DNA of 64,000 nt, from positions 23,587,992 to 23,651,991 of the forward strand of contig CM072525.1 of NCBI GenBank assembly GCA_036898135.1. Direction: 5' to 3'. Both the position numbers and the translations under genes were made by a program. Below are positions 1 through 37,242 of this stretch, piece after piece. The notes below the pieces were generated by a model. It did no database searches, had not been told where the DNA came from, and worked only from the letters and a program-made list of their open reading frames with translations. Source of the DNA: Oncomelania hupensis (taxonomy: Eukaryota; Mollusca; Gastropoda; Littorinimorpha; Pomatiopsidae). Positions within the stretch are counted from its first letter, which is position 1; each line of letters begins with the position of its first letter.

Positions 1-156
1 TTGGTCAAGTCAAATTCAAAGAGGTTTGTTCAAAAGCATGAAGTCATCACTTGCAAAATTGACTTTCCTAAAAATCAGCTATCAAAAACTCACCTCTTTC
101 AAAATAGGCTAGTGGAGATTGGATCAATTCAACTCTACTAATATTCAAATACGACT

Positions 157-162
157 TTTATT
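157..162 (-). terminator. Candidate Abi polyadenylation signal
   Basis: AATAAA on the minus strand about 170 nt beyond the Abi stop. Bases 1-330 otherwise look like AT-rich 3' UTR or flank with no coding potential. Other signals may lie beyond the window edge. Confidence 0.35.
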
Positions 163-330
163 CAAATCTTCCATGGTCCTGCTAGTTCTTTGTTGAATAG
201 ATCACCTATATTTTAAAAATAAGACTGGATATATTCAAGTCAATCTTACATCCAAAGCTGCTAAAAATTATCCGACTTTCTGATGTTTGAGGTTGATATA
301 AGTAATTTAAAATAAACCAAGCATTGCTAA

Positions 331-25877
<25,547 letters not shown>

Positions 25878-25985
25878 TTTGGCAAGCCGGAAGCAGCCGA
25901 ATATAACTTCGGCACTTTTCGTTTGTCTCCGTACAGTTGTGTTCAATAGCGCTACGCGGTACGTCATACCGTACAGTATTTTTTG
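25878..25985 (-). promoter_or_regulatory. Candidate Abi promoter / 5' UTR
   Basis: The stretch just upstream of the Abi ATG has more CpG than its surroundings. It holds an ETS-type CCGGAAG (25887-25893) and a CRE-like TACGTCAT (25960-25967) within a small palindrome CGGTA-CGTCA-TACCG. No TATA box is evident. The transcription start is not determined. Confidence 0.35.
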
Positions 25986-26204
25986 CTTAGCTGCGGGTTG
26001 CAGAACATACATATTCTTAGTTATTTTTATACTTTGCATGTGTACCCCTGTGTGAATGTTAGGGTTAAGTAAAGATAAATTCAAACTGACTAAATTTTAA
26101 GTTTACACAGGTGTTTCTATTTCATAATTTTTTTTTTTAAAACGTAGACTATATGTAAAGTTACAAATACACATAAATTTACATTTATTTAACACACACC
26201 TCCC

Positions 26205-26207
<3 letters not shown>

Positions 26208-26298
<91 letters not shown>
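26208..26298. repeat. Poly(A) followed by (TA)n
   Basis: About 31 A followed by about 30 TA units, a microsatellite seeded on an A-run. 25,986-26,207 is unremarkable. Confidence 0.95.
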
Positions 26299-26301
<3 letters not shown>

Positions 26302-26464
26302 ATAATAATGGATCAGCATTGGAAACCAGCTCTTTATCAATAGAGCTACCATATCACCCTGAAAGAAAAAAATAATCTACACGATAAATGTTGAGAATGA
26401 AATAAAACATGTCACAGACTGAATGAAAGGAAAATACTGAAAGAGAATTAAATGTATATATATC

Positions 26465-26482
26465 AGAGAGAGCGAGAGAGAG

Positions 26483-26529
<47 letters not shown>
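26465..26529. repeat. (GA)n microsatellite
   Basis: GA repeat with two GC interruptions near its start. Confidence 0.95.
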
Positions 26530-26534
<5 letters not shown>

Positions 26535-26731
26535 CAAATCATAATTCTTATTTTTTTTGGTTGTTCTTCATCTTTTTTTTAATATGCAATATAGTGGTTT
26601 AATACAAAATTCAGTCATTTTTTTTCAAACTTACAAAGATCTGGACTATTAGTCTTAAAAATGAAAAAGTAAATTTAAAAAAAATTTGTCAATACAAAAA
26701 CATTTTCTATATAATCTATATGCGAGTAAAA

Positions 26732-27433
26732 TGATTGATTGATTGATTGTTGCTTTAGGTCCAGCGGACTCTTCCGAGCCAAATCAGGACCGGACAACCC
26801 CCGATCCGCATAAAAGATCTGCCGAAACAACCCCAGTGGGATAACTGAATGCCCTCCACCGGCCAGTCACCCCACAATAAAGACATCCCACGCAGGGGAC
26901 GGCTGAGGCCCCACCCCAACCAATCGAACCCCCGGTTACAAAAACAAAATAGAACACAAACATCATTATAAATCATCAACAAAACACACACATATAAAAC
27001 GCCTAAATTGCCAAACAATAACACCATAGGAAGCCCCAGCGACCACCCAGCAGAAAGCGTCCAACACTCCCAAGCTGATCCAACAGACCTCATACACAAA
27101 CAAGGGGTCTTGTCCAGGAAGAGTTTTTAAGAAAAAAGGTAGGTCATTGATCTAGCGAAGAAGAAGATAGTACAGCAGAGTGATAGGACAGAGCAGGAAT
27201 GGGAAAGAGCAAATGAGGAAGACAGCGACAGTGGGAATTTAAAGCACTAAATTTCCAGAAAGTGGGGATACTATTTATACTGAAACCCCCGGCACTCCAA
27301 CGGGGGTACTGTTGCCGCAGTGAATCGGTCATGCCTAGAAAGGAAAGACAGGTTTTCAACTGGGGCTTTCACTTTTCCCTTTATAGGTTAGAACAATCTA
27401 CAGTGGCAAGATTGCTCATGACCCCAAGGGGTA
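26732..27433 (-). mobile_element. 0.7-kb retroposon, copy 2
   Basis: Full-length second copy of the element at 16,987-17,694, same orientation, about 702 bp. ATTG-repeat end at 26,732 and a perfect 12-bp duplication ATGCGAGTAAAA (26720-26731 and 27434-27445). The ACCCC/GGGGT, CAATCT/AGATTG and ACCCCCG/CGGGGGT stems are retained; the long CCTATAAAGG stem has one mismatch. Confidence 0.9.
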
Positions 27434-27445
27434 ATGCGAGTAAAA

Positions 27446-28620
27446 GAGAAGGCAGCAAGGTCATTGACAATCATATATATATATATATATAGAACAGACA
27501 TAAAAATGTGAGATGAAGAAATAATCATATTGATTGCCGAAGAGTTTTCCTTAATTAAATACACAACATACAGACAACCTCCACACACACAATCATCTGG
27601 TCATGTAAAACAATATTTTACAGTATCACAAACTGTAACTATTGGCCATTTCTATACCTATTGAGAAATTCCAAAACTAGAAGCAAACACTATAAGGCAT
27701 TTTTGACAGGTAGGCCAGCACGCACTTTAAAAAAAAGAATCAAGAGGTGCGTCTAAATTGGGCTTGCTAATTGGTTGAAAGAGGAGGGAACGGATGGAGG
27801 GGACAATGGTGTAGACAAAAAACAGGCCTACTACTGTGAAAATATAACATTAATTATAGCGAAGTGTAAATGACATTATATGGAACCAATTTTAGATACC
27901 AAATTTACCCAGAGGCACAATTCTAATGTCGTAAGACTGAGTTGACATAACATAATACATACAGGCTTTTCTTGTCACAGTTGAGAATCAGTTTTTCAAC
28001 ATTTCAAGAAACAATGCTGCAAGTATTAGCCTGCCATCACCGTCATTGTAATAATGTTATCTTTTTATTGTTCAAAGAATTGATCTTATATCAATTCAAT
28101 TGATATTTTCATTGTTATTTTTTTTTTGTTTTCCGTGGCAGGAAGTAACTTTGTAAATGCAATGCTTTGGGGACGAATAAAATTTCTTTTGTCTTATGTC
28201 AAACAAGATGCAAATAAATGGTCCCCAAATATTGACAAACTTTAGTTAAGAGTGTAACTGCTCGTTGTTTTACAATTACTACCCACTGTAGTCCCCATCT
28301 CTAAATCGAAAGGAGTGCTATTTGCTGCATATATTCAACATTCAATACCTCAGAGAAAACCTTAACCCAAGCAACAAGCACAGAAATGTAAAACTGCTGA
28401 AACACATTGTTTAATCAAGGCATGCACAATTCATGTATAAGTTAGAGATTGTTGCTTAAACTAAGTTAAAGGTTATGTGTTATGCTCATTATGAAGACTG
28501 AAAAAGTGTATGGACTGAGAGATAACTCGGGTCGCCTTAGTCTTACACATAGGCTAAATGCACCATTTGTAGGAGGCGTTAGTCTGCTCCAAAGCTTTTT
28601 CGGTGAAGAGGTATATGCTT
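27446..28620. other. Intergenic, nothing recognised
   Basis: Lies between the NCBP2AS2-like stop and the Abi 5' flank; holds a short (TA)n at 27,474-27,491. An AATAAA on the minus strand near 28,056 might serve the NCBP2AS2-like gene, but this is weak. Confidence 0.4.
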
Positions 28621-28784
28621 TTATCTGCCTTTCTTCATGTTGTCTTTCATGTCTTTTAAACCTTGCTGGAGTTCTCGGTTAAATGTTTGTGTGAACTTGG
28701 ATGCACGCTGGCTTGTTTGGCGTGCCTCTTCTTGCAACCGTCGTGTGATGTCTGTTTCTTTCAGTTTTTCCATGCCTTCTTCCC
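28621..28784 (-). CDS. NCBP2AS2: NCBP2AS2-like exon 4 (C-terminus, stop)
   Basis: Encodes GEEGMEKLKETDITRRLQEE through KDMKDNMKKGR and TAA. Highly charged helical segment. Acceptor tccaacag. Confidence 0.9.
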
Positions 28785-31615
28785 CTGTTGGAAAAAACAG
28801 CACAGTAATATTAAACATTAAACATGATTAGACTACTCAACAGGCATGGAATACTGTTTTTTAAGAAACTCACCACACACAAAAAAGAACAGGCAAAAAT
28901 CTCATACTGCAATGGGTTACAGGAATCTTAGCATAGCATGAAAATCATACACACAGTTTTCATAGCCTGTTATTCTATCAAGACAATTCCATCTTGCACA
29001 GAGAAAATATATATATAGAGAGAGAAATGTGTTTTATCTGGTGTGTTTTAACTCCTTCAACCTTTTTACTTGTCTTTCGTATATATCTGTTTTTTTGGTA
29101 CTTCTAAAAGTGGGACCTTCAAAAGTGCAAGAGATTGACTTTTGATGGAAACCGAGACTTCATTATCCATGAATGATTACACACAAATTTGCTGCAGAGA
29201 TCCTGATAATTATCTGAACCCTTGGGGCATCAGGGTTGCACGAACTCTTTCAAACCTGCATCTCAGATAGGCGCAATAGTGCAAACATTGACACAACAAT
29301 TACAGGGGTGGTTTAGTAGCTCAATTAATAGTGAGCTGGTTTCCTATGCTGAAGGTTGGGGGTTTGAAACCCTCAGGGGATGAACTTAGTGACATAGGTA
29401 CGAGACTTTGAGGGTGTTCTCCAGGTACTCTTGTTTCCTCCCTCCCTTCAATAATGGCATTGGAGGCAGCCTGTCTATAATTTCAAATAAAATTTGCTTT
29501 TCTTTCAGACTTCTAATAGCAACTTGCCTTGACACCACATGTCCGAGTGATAAATGTGTTTGTTGTGTAAGTAGGAGTATCTATAATATGTGAGCATGTA
29601 TACTGGTTAAAGATAGCTGCGCTTTGAGTCTGATTTAGAACTGAGGCGCATATAGCATCCAGTATTATTATTATTATTAATTTTTATAATTTGCATAACA
29701 TATATATATTATGTGGATGCAGATACAACATTTTGTATAAATATCCATTCTATTAGGCTTGATTGCACATTTTCCAGGGACCGTAGATGCAATATTCCTG
29801 TATCAGTGTATGCCTAGGAGGCTGAAAGTGCTAGCTTTATCCTGAATTAGCATCCATTTGACACCATCAAAAGAATGCTTATTGAATAGGACAATATTTG
29901 TAAATAAATGATCTCTCACATCTTGCAAATTATGTTAGTTAGTTAGTTATTCATTGCTTACAGGGTCCAGCGGACTGCAAAGAGCCGAATCAGGACCAAA
30001 AAATCAAGACCACAACTTCGCTGAAAAGAGGATCACCCCTGATCCGCATAAAAGATCTGCCGAAACAACCCCAGTGGTAACACTGAAGGCACTTCACCAC
30101 TTTGTCCACTGGTAACACTTTTAGCATCCCCTTCAATGTTAGAAGCCCATTCTCTTTGAAACAACAGTAGTCAATGCCATACAAAAGTTGCAATCGTACT
30201 CTAACATGAAAATATAAGTTTTTTCCACCTTAGTTTTGTATACTATGTTGATTCAACACACTGCAAATTCCGAAAGTAGAACTCGTGTGCCAGTATGAAA
30301 GTGTTGTGCTCTGGCACTACACTATAGCGTAGCAAAGTATAGAAAGTGATAAAATATTTGGCTAGCTATTTTGCTGCATACTGCCTCGAGCCTTTTATTT
30401 TCAGTCCAAATACAACTCTTCTATGAACTTTACCAAGGCTGCCAAAGATCAGAATCACAGTCCAGCAAGCAATCCCAAAGTTGTTGATCTCCATGCAGAA
30501 TGGCAGTACATGTTGAACTTTGTTGCATAGTTAGCACAACACCAGTGCCCCAACGACCTCAGAGTTACGGGATAGGATAGGATAGCACAACATGTATTGA
30601 AGAAAGCATCTAATGGCCCTGACTCTTCTACAATGAAATCTTTATGGCTGCTGCGGTTGGCTTTGATAATCTGGTCTAAACGGCAGTGGTGACAAAGGCA
30701 TAAGACTAAGAGTCAACATCACACATAAACACACACACACACACAAAACCACCATATGCTCACACTGCTGCACTCATGCGAATAAAATATCAAACCAAGG
30801 TGAAAAACTCTCTTGAGCTCCATCGGTTCGTATGTGTTTTTTTCTCACAATCACATACTGACTTATTCTTAGCATGATGCAGTGAGAAAGAATTTGGCAA
30901 ACAAATGACATACCTAGTTCCTTCCCTCGATGAAACATGTATGCAGTAAGCTGGGCAGCCCTACGGATGGGATAACTTTCTGCCACCTACAAACAAAAAT
31001 CCAAATCAGTCAATCAATCAATTAACTATTCATTTCATAACTTTCTCATAATGTAAAGCGAGTATTAGATTTTTTTTTTCAAACGTCTAGTGACTAGATA
31101 GTAAAACTATGATCATTAAAGAGCCATGTCATGTCACCTGTCTTGCATAATGCAAGGACTCATGAACACACACAAGGCTATCCCCAAAGCAGGAACCATC
31201 AAATTCAAAGCCAGATTGACAACAAAGAAAACAATTTCTATTGGCACACTCAAGGGGGGCAATCTCTCCAAACCATAACCAGTCCTCCAAACACACACGT
31301 TTATATAATAGATATGACCACAAAAATTACATTAAATACAAAGTAAACAATTTACCTTTTGTATCAGCTGATCGTTGTTCATGAGGTACCTACAAAACAT
31401 ACAAACATATATTATTATTAAACGACACCATATTTATGGAAAGTTTCCAAGAATATCATGACCATCAAACTAGCACGTAGGTTATCAAAAATTGATTGTA
31501 TAATAAGTGTGTTACCAGCAGTATTTTTAATGAGTTAGGTACTGTGTTTGGTAGTATGTTCGAGGTTATTTCCCTTTATTCTTCTTTATTTTGTCTGATG
31601 TGCCTTAGTGGTAAT

Positions 31616-31689
<74 letters not shown>

Positions 31690-33193
31690 GATGATGATGA
31701 TGAGGAAGAGGGAAGTAAAAAGTGTACTATATGACTAAGATAATTTTTGAGTTATCTTGGTTATTTCTCTTGGTTGTATTTTTATTCTTCTAATCATATT
31801 GTGAGTATTGTTCTTATTAGCAAGTTGAATAAACCGGTTTTTTTAATTGCTGGGAGAAAGTTGAACACTAGTTGTGAATAGGATATATATATTCTGTAAT
31901 TAGATATTTTTTGGACTTTTGCTATGATAACCTTAGAGGCAAGACTTCTTTATGAATTGTGTAGCCCTTGTTCCACAAATAGGGGTTTCATCTTTCTTTT
32001 CTACAACTAATGTTATCCGACATCTTCAACAAAAATAAACGTATAGCAGGGGATAAACCGAACTCCTTGTTTGGACTGGACTCTGGATGAGAGACTCTTT
32101 TATCTTTATCCTGTCCTGTTACAAGTGTATATAGCTTGTAAGCATGTTAATTTTTTGTTTGTATTTTAAGTCTTTATTTATGTTGTTCTATGCAAAACCC
32201 CAATTTCTGTGCATTCTTTTTATCTTCAAACCTTCAGATCTGAATTCCATGAAAAATATCATCCTAGAGGAGATCTAGGGTTAGGTTTTAGAGCTAAGAT
32301 TAAGGTTAGAGTTAGGGTCAGCTAACCCAAACCTTAATGAATAAAATTAATTCCGTACGTTTTCTGTGGTCTATAAGTTAATAGTATAGGTAAATCTATA
32401 TATAATTTTATGCAGTGTTCATGTTATTAGTATTCAGACCAGTGACAGTGTACTGTATGCAATCTCTCAGTCTCACATTATTTCTTCTAGTTAAGTTCTT
32501 TTTTTTAAAATTGCAATTACTTGAAATAAATATTCAAAATCGATGTGGTAACAATGATTAATACTGTATAACCTGAGAAGAGTTCGTAGAGGCATTGTGG
32601 TTTTTTTCGCCCTTATCCCACCTCGTTCACCTCTGCATGATGGTTTGTGTACAAAGTAGGCCTATTAGTTAGTACAGGTTAGTGCTTCCTGTTCCGGTGA
32701 AGCAACAAAAAAGTTGACCTTTTTTGGGTAAAAGAAGCCAGAAAAAGAAAGGAATTAATCACCAAATTTTACAAAATCATTTATTACTTATAGAAACCAT
32801 CACATAATTGTTAAATATTATTTTTATTTCTTGGAAATTTTGTATGAAAGTAGGCCTAGACCTCTCAACTAATTACGTAATAAAAACTGACCAATCATTT
32901 TCATTCGTCTGCGTCTAGTCTCGTCGCAAAGCAAATGGCGACTATCTAGAGTTAAAGCTGAATGTCACTTTGACGATCTAGGAACACTATTACGTAAGTT
33001 CTTGTTGTAATTTCTTTGAAATAAGAGTACATCGATCAAACAGTTATTATTCGAAACCGTTGCTGGTTCATTTTGTTTACGTTCTTGTGTAGATAACAAG
33101 AAATACTTACTGTAGTGTAGGTGTGTTAAACCTGCGAGATCCCAGTAGATGACTAGTTGAGTAGTTCCACTGTAAATTATGTACACTATTCAT
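28621..33193 (-). CDS. NCBP2AS2: NCBP2AS2-like small protein, 4 coding exons
   Basis: Minus-strand exons 33193-33111, 31389-31356, 30986-30914 and 28784-28621 join in phase (83+34+73+164 = 354 nt) to give 117 residues and TAA. The block [20 protein letters not shown] matches human NCBP2AS2 '[20 protein letters not shown]', followed by a helical C-terminus (RRLQEEARQT, KFTQTFNRELQQGLKDM) like the human RRAERFRDAFTQELRRGL. All junctions are GT-AG with strong donors (GTAAGT, GTAAAT, GTATGT). Human protein is 99 residues. The N-terminus (MNSVHNLQWN, LLGSRRFNTPTL) is poor in acidic residues; whether it targets mitochondria is inference. An internal start at 31,382 would give 87 residues. Confidence 0.85.
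29306..29680 (+). mobile_element. tRNA-headed SINE
   Basis: Head with A-box-like TAGCTCAATTAATAG and B-box-like GGGTTTGAAACCC, then a body ending in GCGCATATAGCATCCAG and (ATT)n. Sits in intron 3 of the NCBP2AS2-like gene. The rest of that intron (28,785-29,305 and 29,680-29,930) is unremarkable. Confidence 0.65.
29934..30120 (-). mobile_element. 3' fragment of the 0.7-kb retroposon family, copy 3
   Basis: Shares 'GGTCCAGCGGACT', 'GAATCAGGACC' and 'GATCCGCATAAAAGATCTGC' with the copies at 17.0 and 26.7 kb but has a GTTA-repeat end in place of ATTG. Diverged and 5'-truncated. Confidence 0.8.
30545..30592 (+). mobile_element. Tiny LINE 3' end (copy 3, plus strand)
   Basis: About 48 bp: GTGCCCCAACGACC, GTTACGG and GGATA repeats, the terminal sequence of the LINE whose near-full copy is at 47.7 kb. 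The only copy of that LINE on the plus strand. 30,593-30,913 is unremarkable intron. Confidence 0.85.
30914..30986 (-). CDS. NCBP2AS2: NCBP2AS2-like exon 3 (conserved core)
   Basis: Encodes [18 protein letters not shown] and HRGKEL, the most conserved part of the family. Acceptor tttgtag; donor CTAG|GTATGT. Confidence 0.92.
31356..31389 (-). CDS. NCBP2AS2: NCBP2AS2-like exon 2 (34 nt)
   Basis: Small exon encoding YLMNNDQLIQK across its junctions. Acceptor ttttgtag; donor AAAAG|GTAAAT. Confidence 0.85.
31617..31703. repeat. (AG)n then (GAT)n microsatellite
   Basis: About 34 AG units followed by about six GAT units in intron 1 of the NCBP2AS2-like gene. The rest of 31,390-32,880 is T-rich on the plus strand with no recognised feature. 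Confidence 0.97.
32891..32993 (+). promoter_or_regulatory. Candidate plus-strand promoter and 5' exon
   Basis: CCAAT at 32891-32895, a CpG-richer stretch, a YY1-type AAATGGCGAC at 32933-32942 and a strong splice donor TAC|GTAAGT after 32993. YY1 sites of this form commonly sit just downstream of transcription starts. The ATG within it is followed by a stop three codons later, so the exon would be non-coding or a short uORF. Confidence 0.35.
33111..33193 (-). CDS. NCBP2AS2: NCBP2AS2-like exon 1 (start codon)
   Basis: 83 nt encoding residues 1-27 plus two bases. Donor CTACA|GTAAGTAT. Chosen because it is the only upstream exon found that reads in phase into exon 2 and starts with an ATG. This exon has the least conservation support of the four. 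Confidence 0.6.
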
Positions 33194-33916
33194 GTGTATG
33201 TATCCGTTAAGTCTTAAGAGGCTGCTCTCAGTATTCCATAGGTTCTGCAGTTTGGGTCCAATGTCTATGCTTAGCCCTTATTTAATTCCACAAGTATCTA
33301 ATCTAAGTATCTAATGATTAAAGGGTGTATTTTCTTGCTGCCTGTAACTGTAGTGTGTGTCAGTGCAAACGTATTACCAGCCACAGGGCAGTTGCAATTT
33401 ATTTAGATCAGGATTGTACTAATGTAGGGACTAAAGCCAGAAGGAAAAAAAAAAGAAAGCAAAAGAAATAAGTGGAAATAAAGTCAGATACATTTGCTGA
33501 AACCCATGGGGAAAAAGAAAAGTCACAAATGACTAGAGAAAGAGAAACTTGATTGAACTAATTACTAATTTAGTAATTAGTAATAATAAAAGTAAATCAT
33601 GTAGGCCTATGCAGTTTATGCTCTCTATTCTATGCGCGCACGCACCCTTGTTTTTATGCATGTGGTTTTGTGCAGCACTCTATTAAATAGCACTCTCAGT
33701 ACTCTCACACACCCTCATGCTGAGAAATACACATTTGACTTTGAAAGTTTAATTAAATTTAAAGGAAAAAAAAAAAGTTCGTTACGGACAAAATAGGGTT
33801 GGTAGTTAGGCTTTTTTTCTCCCCTAAACCTTTTCCACCTTAAGTGCCTTTTAAAAAAAATGTTAATGGCCATAAATATATATATGTAATAATATATATT
33901 GGGTCTAAGTAAGGAA

Positions 33917-34130
33917 AAAAAAGTTCTGTTAACAGTATGATAGTATCCCGACCGACCCAAATTTTTTGGACCGACCCTAAACTTTTTTTGGGATCGTCTG
34001 AAAAAAAAAAAGGAAATAAGTCACCCCAAAAAATTGCACCCCAGGTGAAAAAGATTTAGGGGGAAAAAAAAGAAGCCTACCTTCCGACCCTATTTTTACC
34101 CTATGTTACTGTAAACAGACTTTTTTGGGA
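33917..34130. mobile_element. MITE with AAAGTCTGTTTACAGT-type ends, copy 1
   Basis: Ends GTTCTGTTAACAGTAT and ACTGTAAACAGACTTTT are imperfect inverted repeats. The interior has CCGACCGACCC and A-runs. Related to 46,184-46,385. 33,194-33,916 holds nothing recognised. Confidence 0.55.
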
Positions 34131-34839
34131 CTTATAGTAATACAGTGGAACCTCTCACAATGACCCCCCTCTATAACGACTCCCCCGCCACAATGACCCA
34201 TTTTATTTTAACTGATTTATTTCCTTATATTGCTGTCATCAGTACAGCGACTACCTCGCTCTAACGTCTAACGACCGATCGTTGCAGATCGTATAGCGAC
34301 TTTCTCGGCATGACTGCACAATAAAAACTGTCTACGATCTTGTTCAGCACAGTCAGACAGGTACCTATACTATATGTGACTCGCCAGCCGATAAAGTAAT
34401 CTTCTATAAGTTTGACGTCATCCTGTTACATTACATGCCGGTGTCTACTTGTATGGGGTGTTTTCAAGTGATTCGACCTAGCGACTTTCTTTGCCTGACC
34501 ACAACAGCTACGATCTTACGCCAGCTGTTAACCTTCCGTACACAAAAGCTAACAACATTTGACCTCAAACATGCTCCAGAACTAGTCGACACCATTCAGT
34601 CATTGAAAAGTGACATTGTGAAGCAGTCCGCCTCCAAAAACTTTCCTCAGCAACGCAACCCTCTTTGTTTACATTTTTTTAAAACTTTAAATTTGAAGAG
34701 CATACAATGTATACATGTACATGGGTCTGTCTACAAAGCTGGTTCACTTTTTGTGACATGGGTGCCCCCCCAAAAAAGTTGTCAAATACATACATTTTGT
34801 GGTTTATTTGAAAGATCATGCCATGCAGGTTAGAAGATA

Positions 34840-37242
34840 CAGACCTGCCTACCGTTACGGATTTTTCCGTATTTTTACGGATTTGAGACCTAGAATACAA
34901 AAATACGCAAAAGCCTTAAAAAATACGAATTTCGGCACTTAAAAAAAAAAAATTTTTTGTTTGTTTGTTTGTAATAAGACGTTTGTTTTTGGTTTTAAGA
35001 CATTTCACACGGCGCCATACTGCGCGCCATACTTAAAGTCAGAAACAATTGAAACTTTTTATTGTCAGAGATTACTACATTAAGTTTAACAATGTCTGCC
35101 ACGGGTGCCTAGAAAAGAAAAATAATAAGAGTCCATGAAACTGATAATGAATTGGATGAAGCCTCAACGTCGGTTTCAAAGGAGAAAACGCCTAAACGAC
35201 AGCAGACATTCTTGTCTTCGTACACTGATGAGTGGCAGTTTCTTGTCTAAGAAGGGGCTGACATTCGTCCACTGCTTGGCGTATGTCAGAGATTTTAGTT
35301 GTGATCACGGTGGACGTAGTGATTGTGAGAGGCATGTTGCCGGACAAAATCACAAAACAGCCGAACGTCAGTGGAAGAATCTGCCAAAGACACAAAACAT
35401 TACACAGGGCTAGAAATTAAATTTTTTCTTTGGGGGCCACCGGGCCCCTTGATTGAAAAATTTGAGGGCCCACAAGCAACTTTCGGGGCCCAACTTGAAA
35501 AATAATGCAAACAAAAAACAAAAGAATTATTGACAATATAATAAGTAGAAAGTACAATTTGTCTGATAATCTAAAATTAAAACAATTGAATTTCCAATTT
35601 TGCTGAGTGATGTCATTTTTATTTGCCTTTTCTTTCACTTTCAAACATTACCAACAAAAAAGGGGAAAAAACACACACACACACATTCAGTGACACACAT
35701 ATTCCAATGACTAGTGAGCCTGAAATGGCCATTAAACAAAATAGAAAAAAATCAAGTGAGTCTCTTGTATAATACTTTTCAGTTTTGTGACTGAGTATTG
35801 CACAATACACATCATTAAATTTTTAATATGAGTAACCTAACAAAAAATCTGACCTCAATGCACAAAAGTTAAAAAAAAAAACATGAAAGGGAACTAAACT
35901 TAACAGTACTCTTCCTCGTTCACTTCAAGGCCATGCCATGGAAATCTTTTTTTCCACCCTTCATTGTAGTTCCTTGATTTTTTTTCCTCTTCATACTTCT
36001 TTTTTCTCTCTTTTTCTTGTTTTTTCCTTTCATCGACGTTTTCTTCTGGCGTCTTTCGCCGACGTTTTCTTCTGGCGTCTTTCGCTTCCCAAAAAATGGA
36101 AAATACGCCATCGCCGATTGTTTTAGCAACTGTATGGCGACGATATGTAGCCATACTTTTGTACTTGCAAAGATTGACATTTTGCGCTTATGTTGTGCCA
36201 TAGCCTTTTGTTTATTATATTAAAAAGATATTGAAGTGTATATTCAACTTTTGAGTGCAAAATTAAAGGGTTATCGCTTCTTTTCTCTGTTGTTTTTTTT
36301 CTCTACAAATTTAGGGCACCGGTGTGGGTTGCTTCCCTTGGCTCAAATACGAAACGGCCGAGTAGAGCTAGCTATAGCAGACGAATTATTTTGCGGGCCA
36401 AGCGGGCCCTTCGTTTTTCAACTTTCCGAGCCCGAAATCAACTTTGCGGGTTTTTGGCCCTGGGCCCCCGCTAATTTCGAGCCCTGTTACAGCTTTATTC
36501 AAAAAGCAGATCAGCTCAGAGGATAGCAAAAAAGAATTCTTTCGGCAAGTCACAGATGCTGAAGTATGCATGTGACTGCAGTTTATTGCTGAATGCAACC
36601 TTCCAATTGCCACAGCTGACAGAATGATATATTTTTTGTTGTTGTTGAGTTTGCTAGTCCTCAAGTCCAAACCTGCTGCCCCAGTGTACACCAGCAAAGA
36701 AATAGACAGACTCAAGAGCTGTTATAGCTTGCAGCTGAAAGAAAACAGTGCTGAGTCAGTGAGTGACAGTTTGCATATAATTTTTCCCAGTCAGTTACTG
36801 TAAATAATTTATTTTATAGCAAAGAACCAGACAGGCTCAAGAGCTGCTATAGCCAGCAGCTGAAGGAAAACAATGTTGACATTTTTGCACATCATATAAA
36901 TTACTTAGTCCTTCACTATAGATAAATTATTTTTTTGTTTCTAATGCCAATTTAAGTTTTTATCAACTGAATTTTTGCTCTCTAGCAATGACAGTTTTGC
37001 GCTTGTTCTGTAGTCAATAAATAAATAAATCGGGGAACAGTATATTTAAGGAATCAGTTTGAGTTGTTTTTTTTAAATGCAGTGATTACTTCTTCTTTAT
37101 CTTCACTAAGTTACATTTACAATTGTTAAATTCCTACTTGCGAATGCGTCGATTCGCCGAGAGTGAAAATACTAATTTTGGTCCCAGAATACCACATTTT
37201 GCCAGTCAGAATACGGAAACTGAAAATCTGTGGGCAGGTCTG
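34840..37242 (+). mobile_element. hAT-like element with CAGACCTGCC ends and decayed transposase
   Basis: Begins CAGACCTGCC and ends GGCAGGTCTG, with a perfect 6-bp duplication AAGATA (34834-34839, 37243-37248). Plus-strand transposase pieces: a zinc-finger-like block near 35,270-35,400 (RDFSCDHGGRSDCERHV, HKTAERQWK) and, past a nested element, EFFRQVTDAEVCM-stop-LQFIAECNLPIATADR near 36,525-36,630. A frameshift and a stop make it dead. A 60-bp segment is duplicated at about 36,697 and 36,824. Confidence 0.85.
35405..36486 (-). mobile_element. hAT-like element with CAGGGCTMGAAATT ends
   Basis: Begins CAGGGCTAGAAATT and ends AATTTCGAGCCCTG, flanked by TTACA on both sides (35400-35404, 36487-36491). 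It splits the transposase of the enclosing element between NITQ and LYSK. The minus-strand frame at 36,154-35,900 (MATYRRHTVAK, then a Lys/Glu-rich stretch) may be a transposase N-terminus remnant. A short tandem duplication at about 36,035-36,085 lies in it. Confidence 0.82.

Noticed and set aside
32270..32340. Telomere-like TTAGGG words
   Set aside because: Only a few degenerate GTTAGGG/GGTTAGG words; not an array.
35900..36201. Lys/Glu-rich ORFs in two overlapping minus-strand frames
   Set aside because: Low-complexity purine tract within a DNA element; only the short N-terminal part looks transposase-like, so no separate gene is called.
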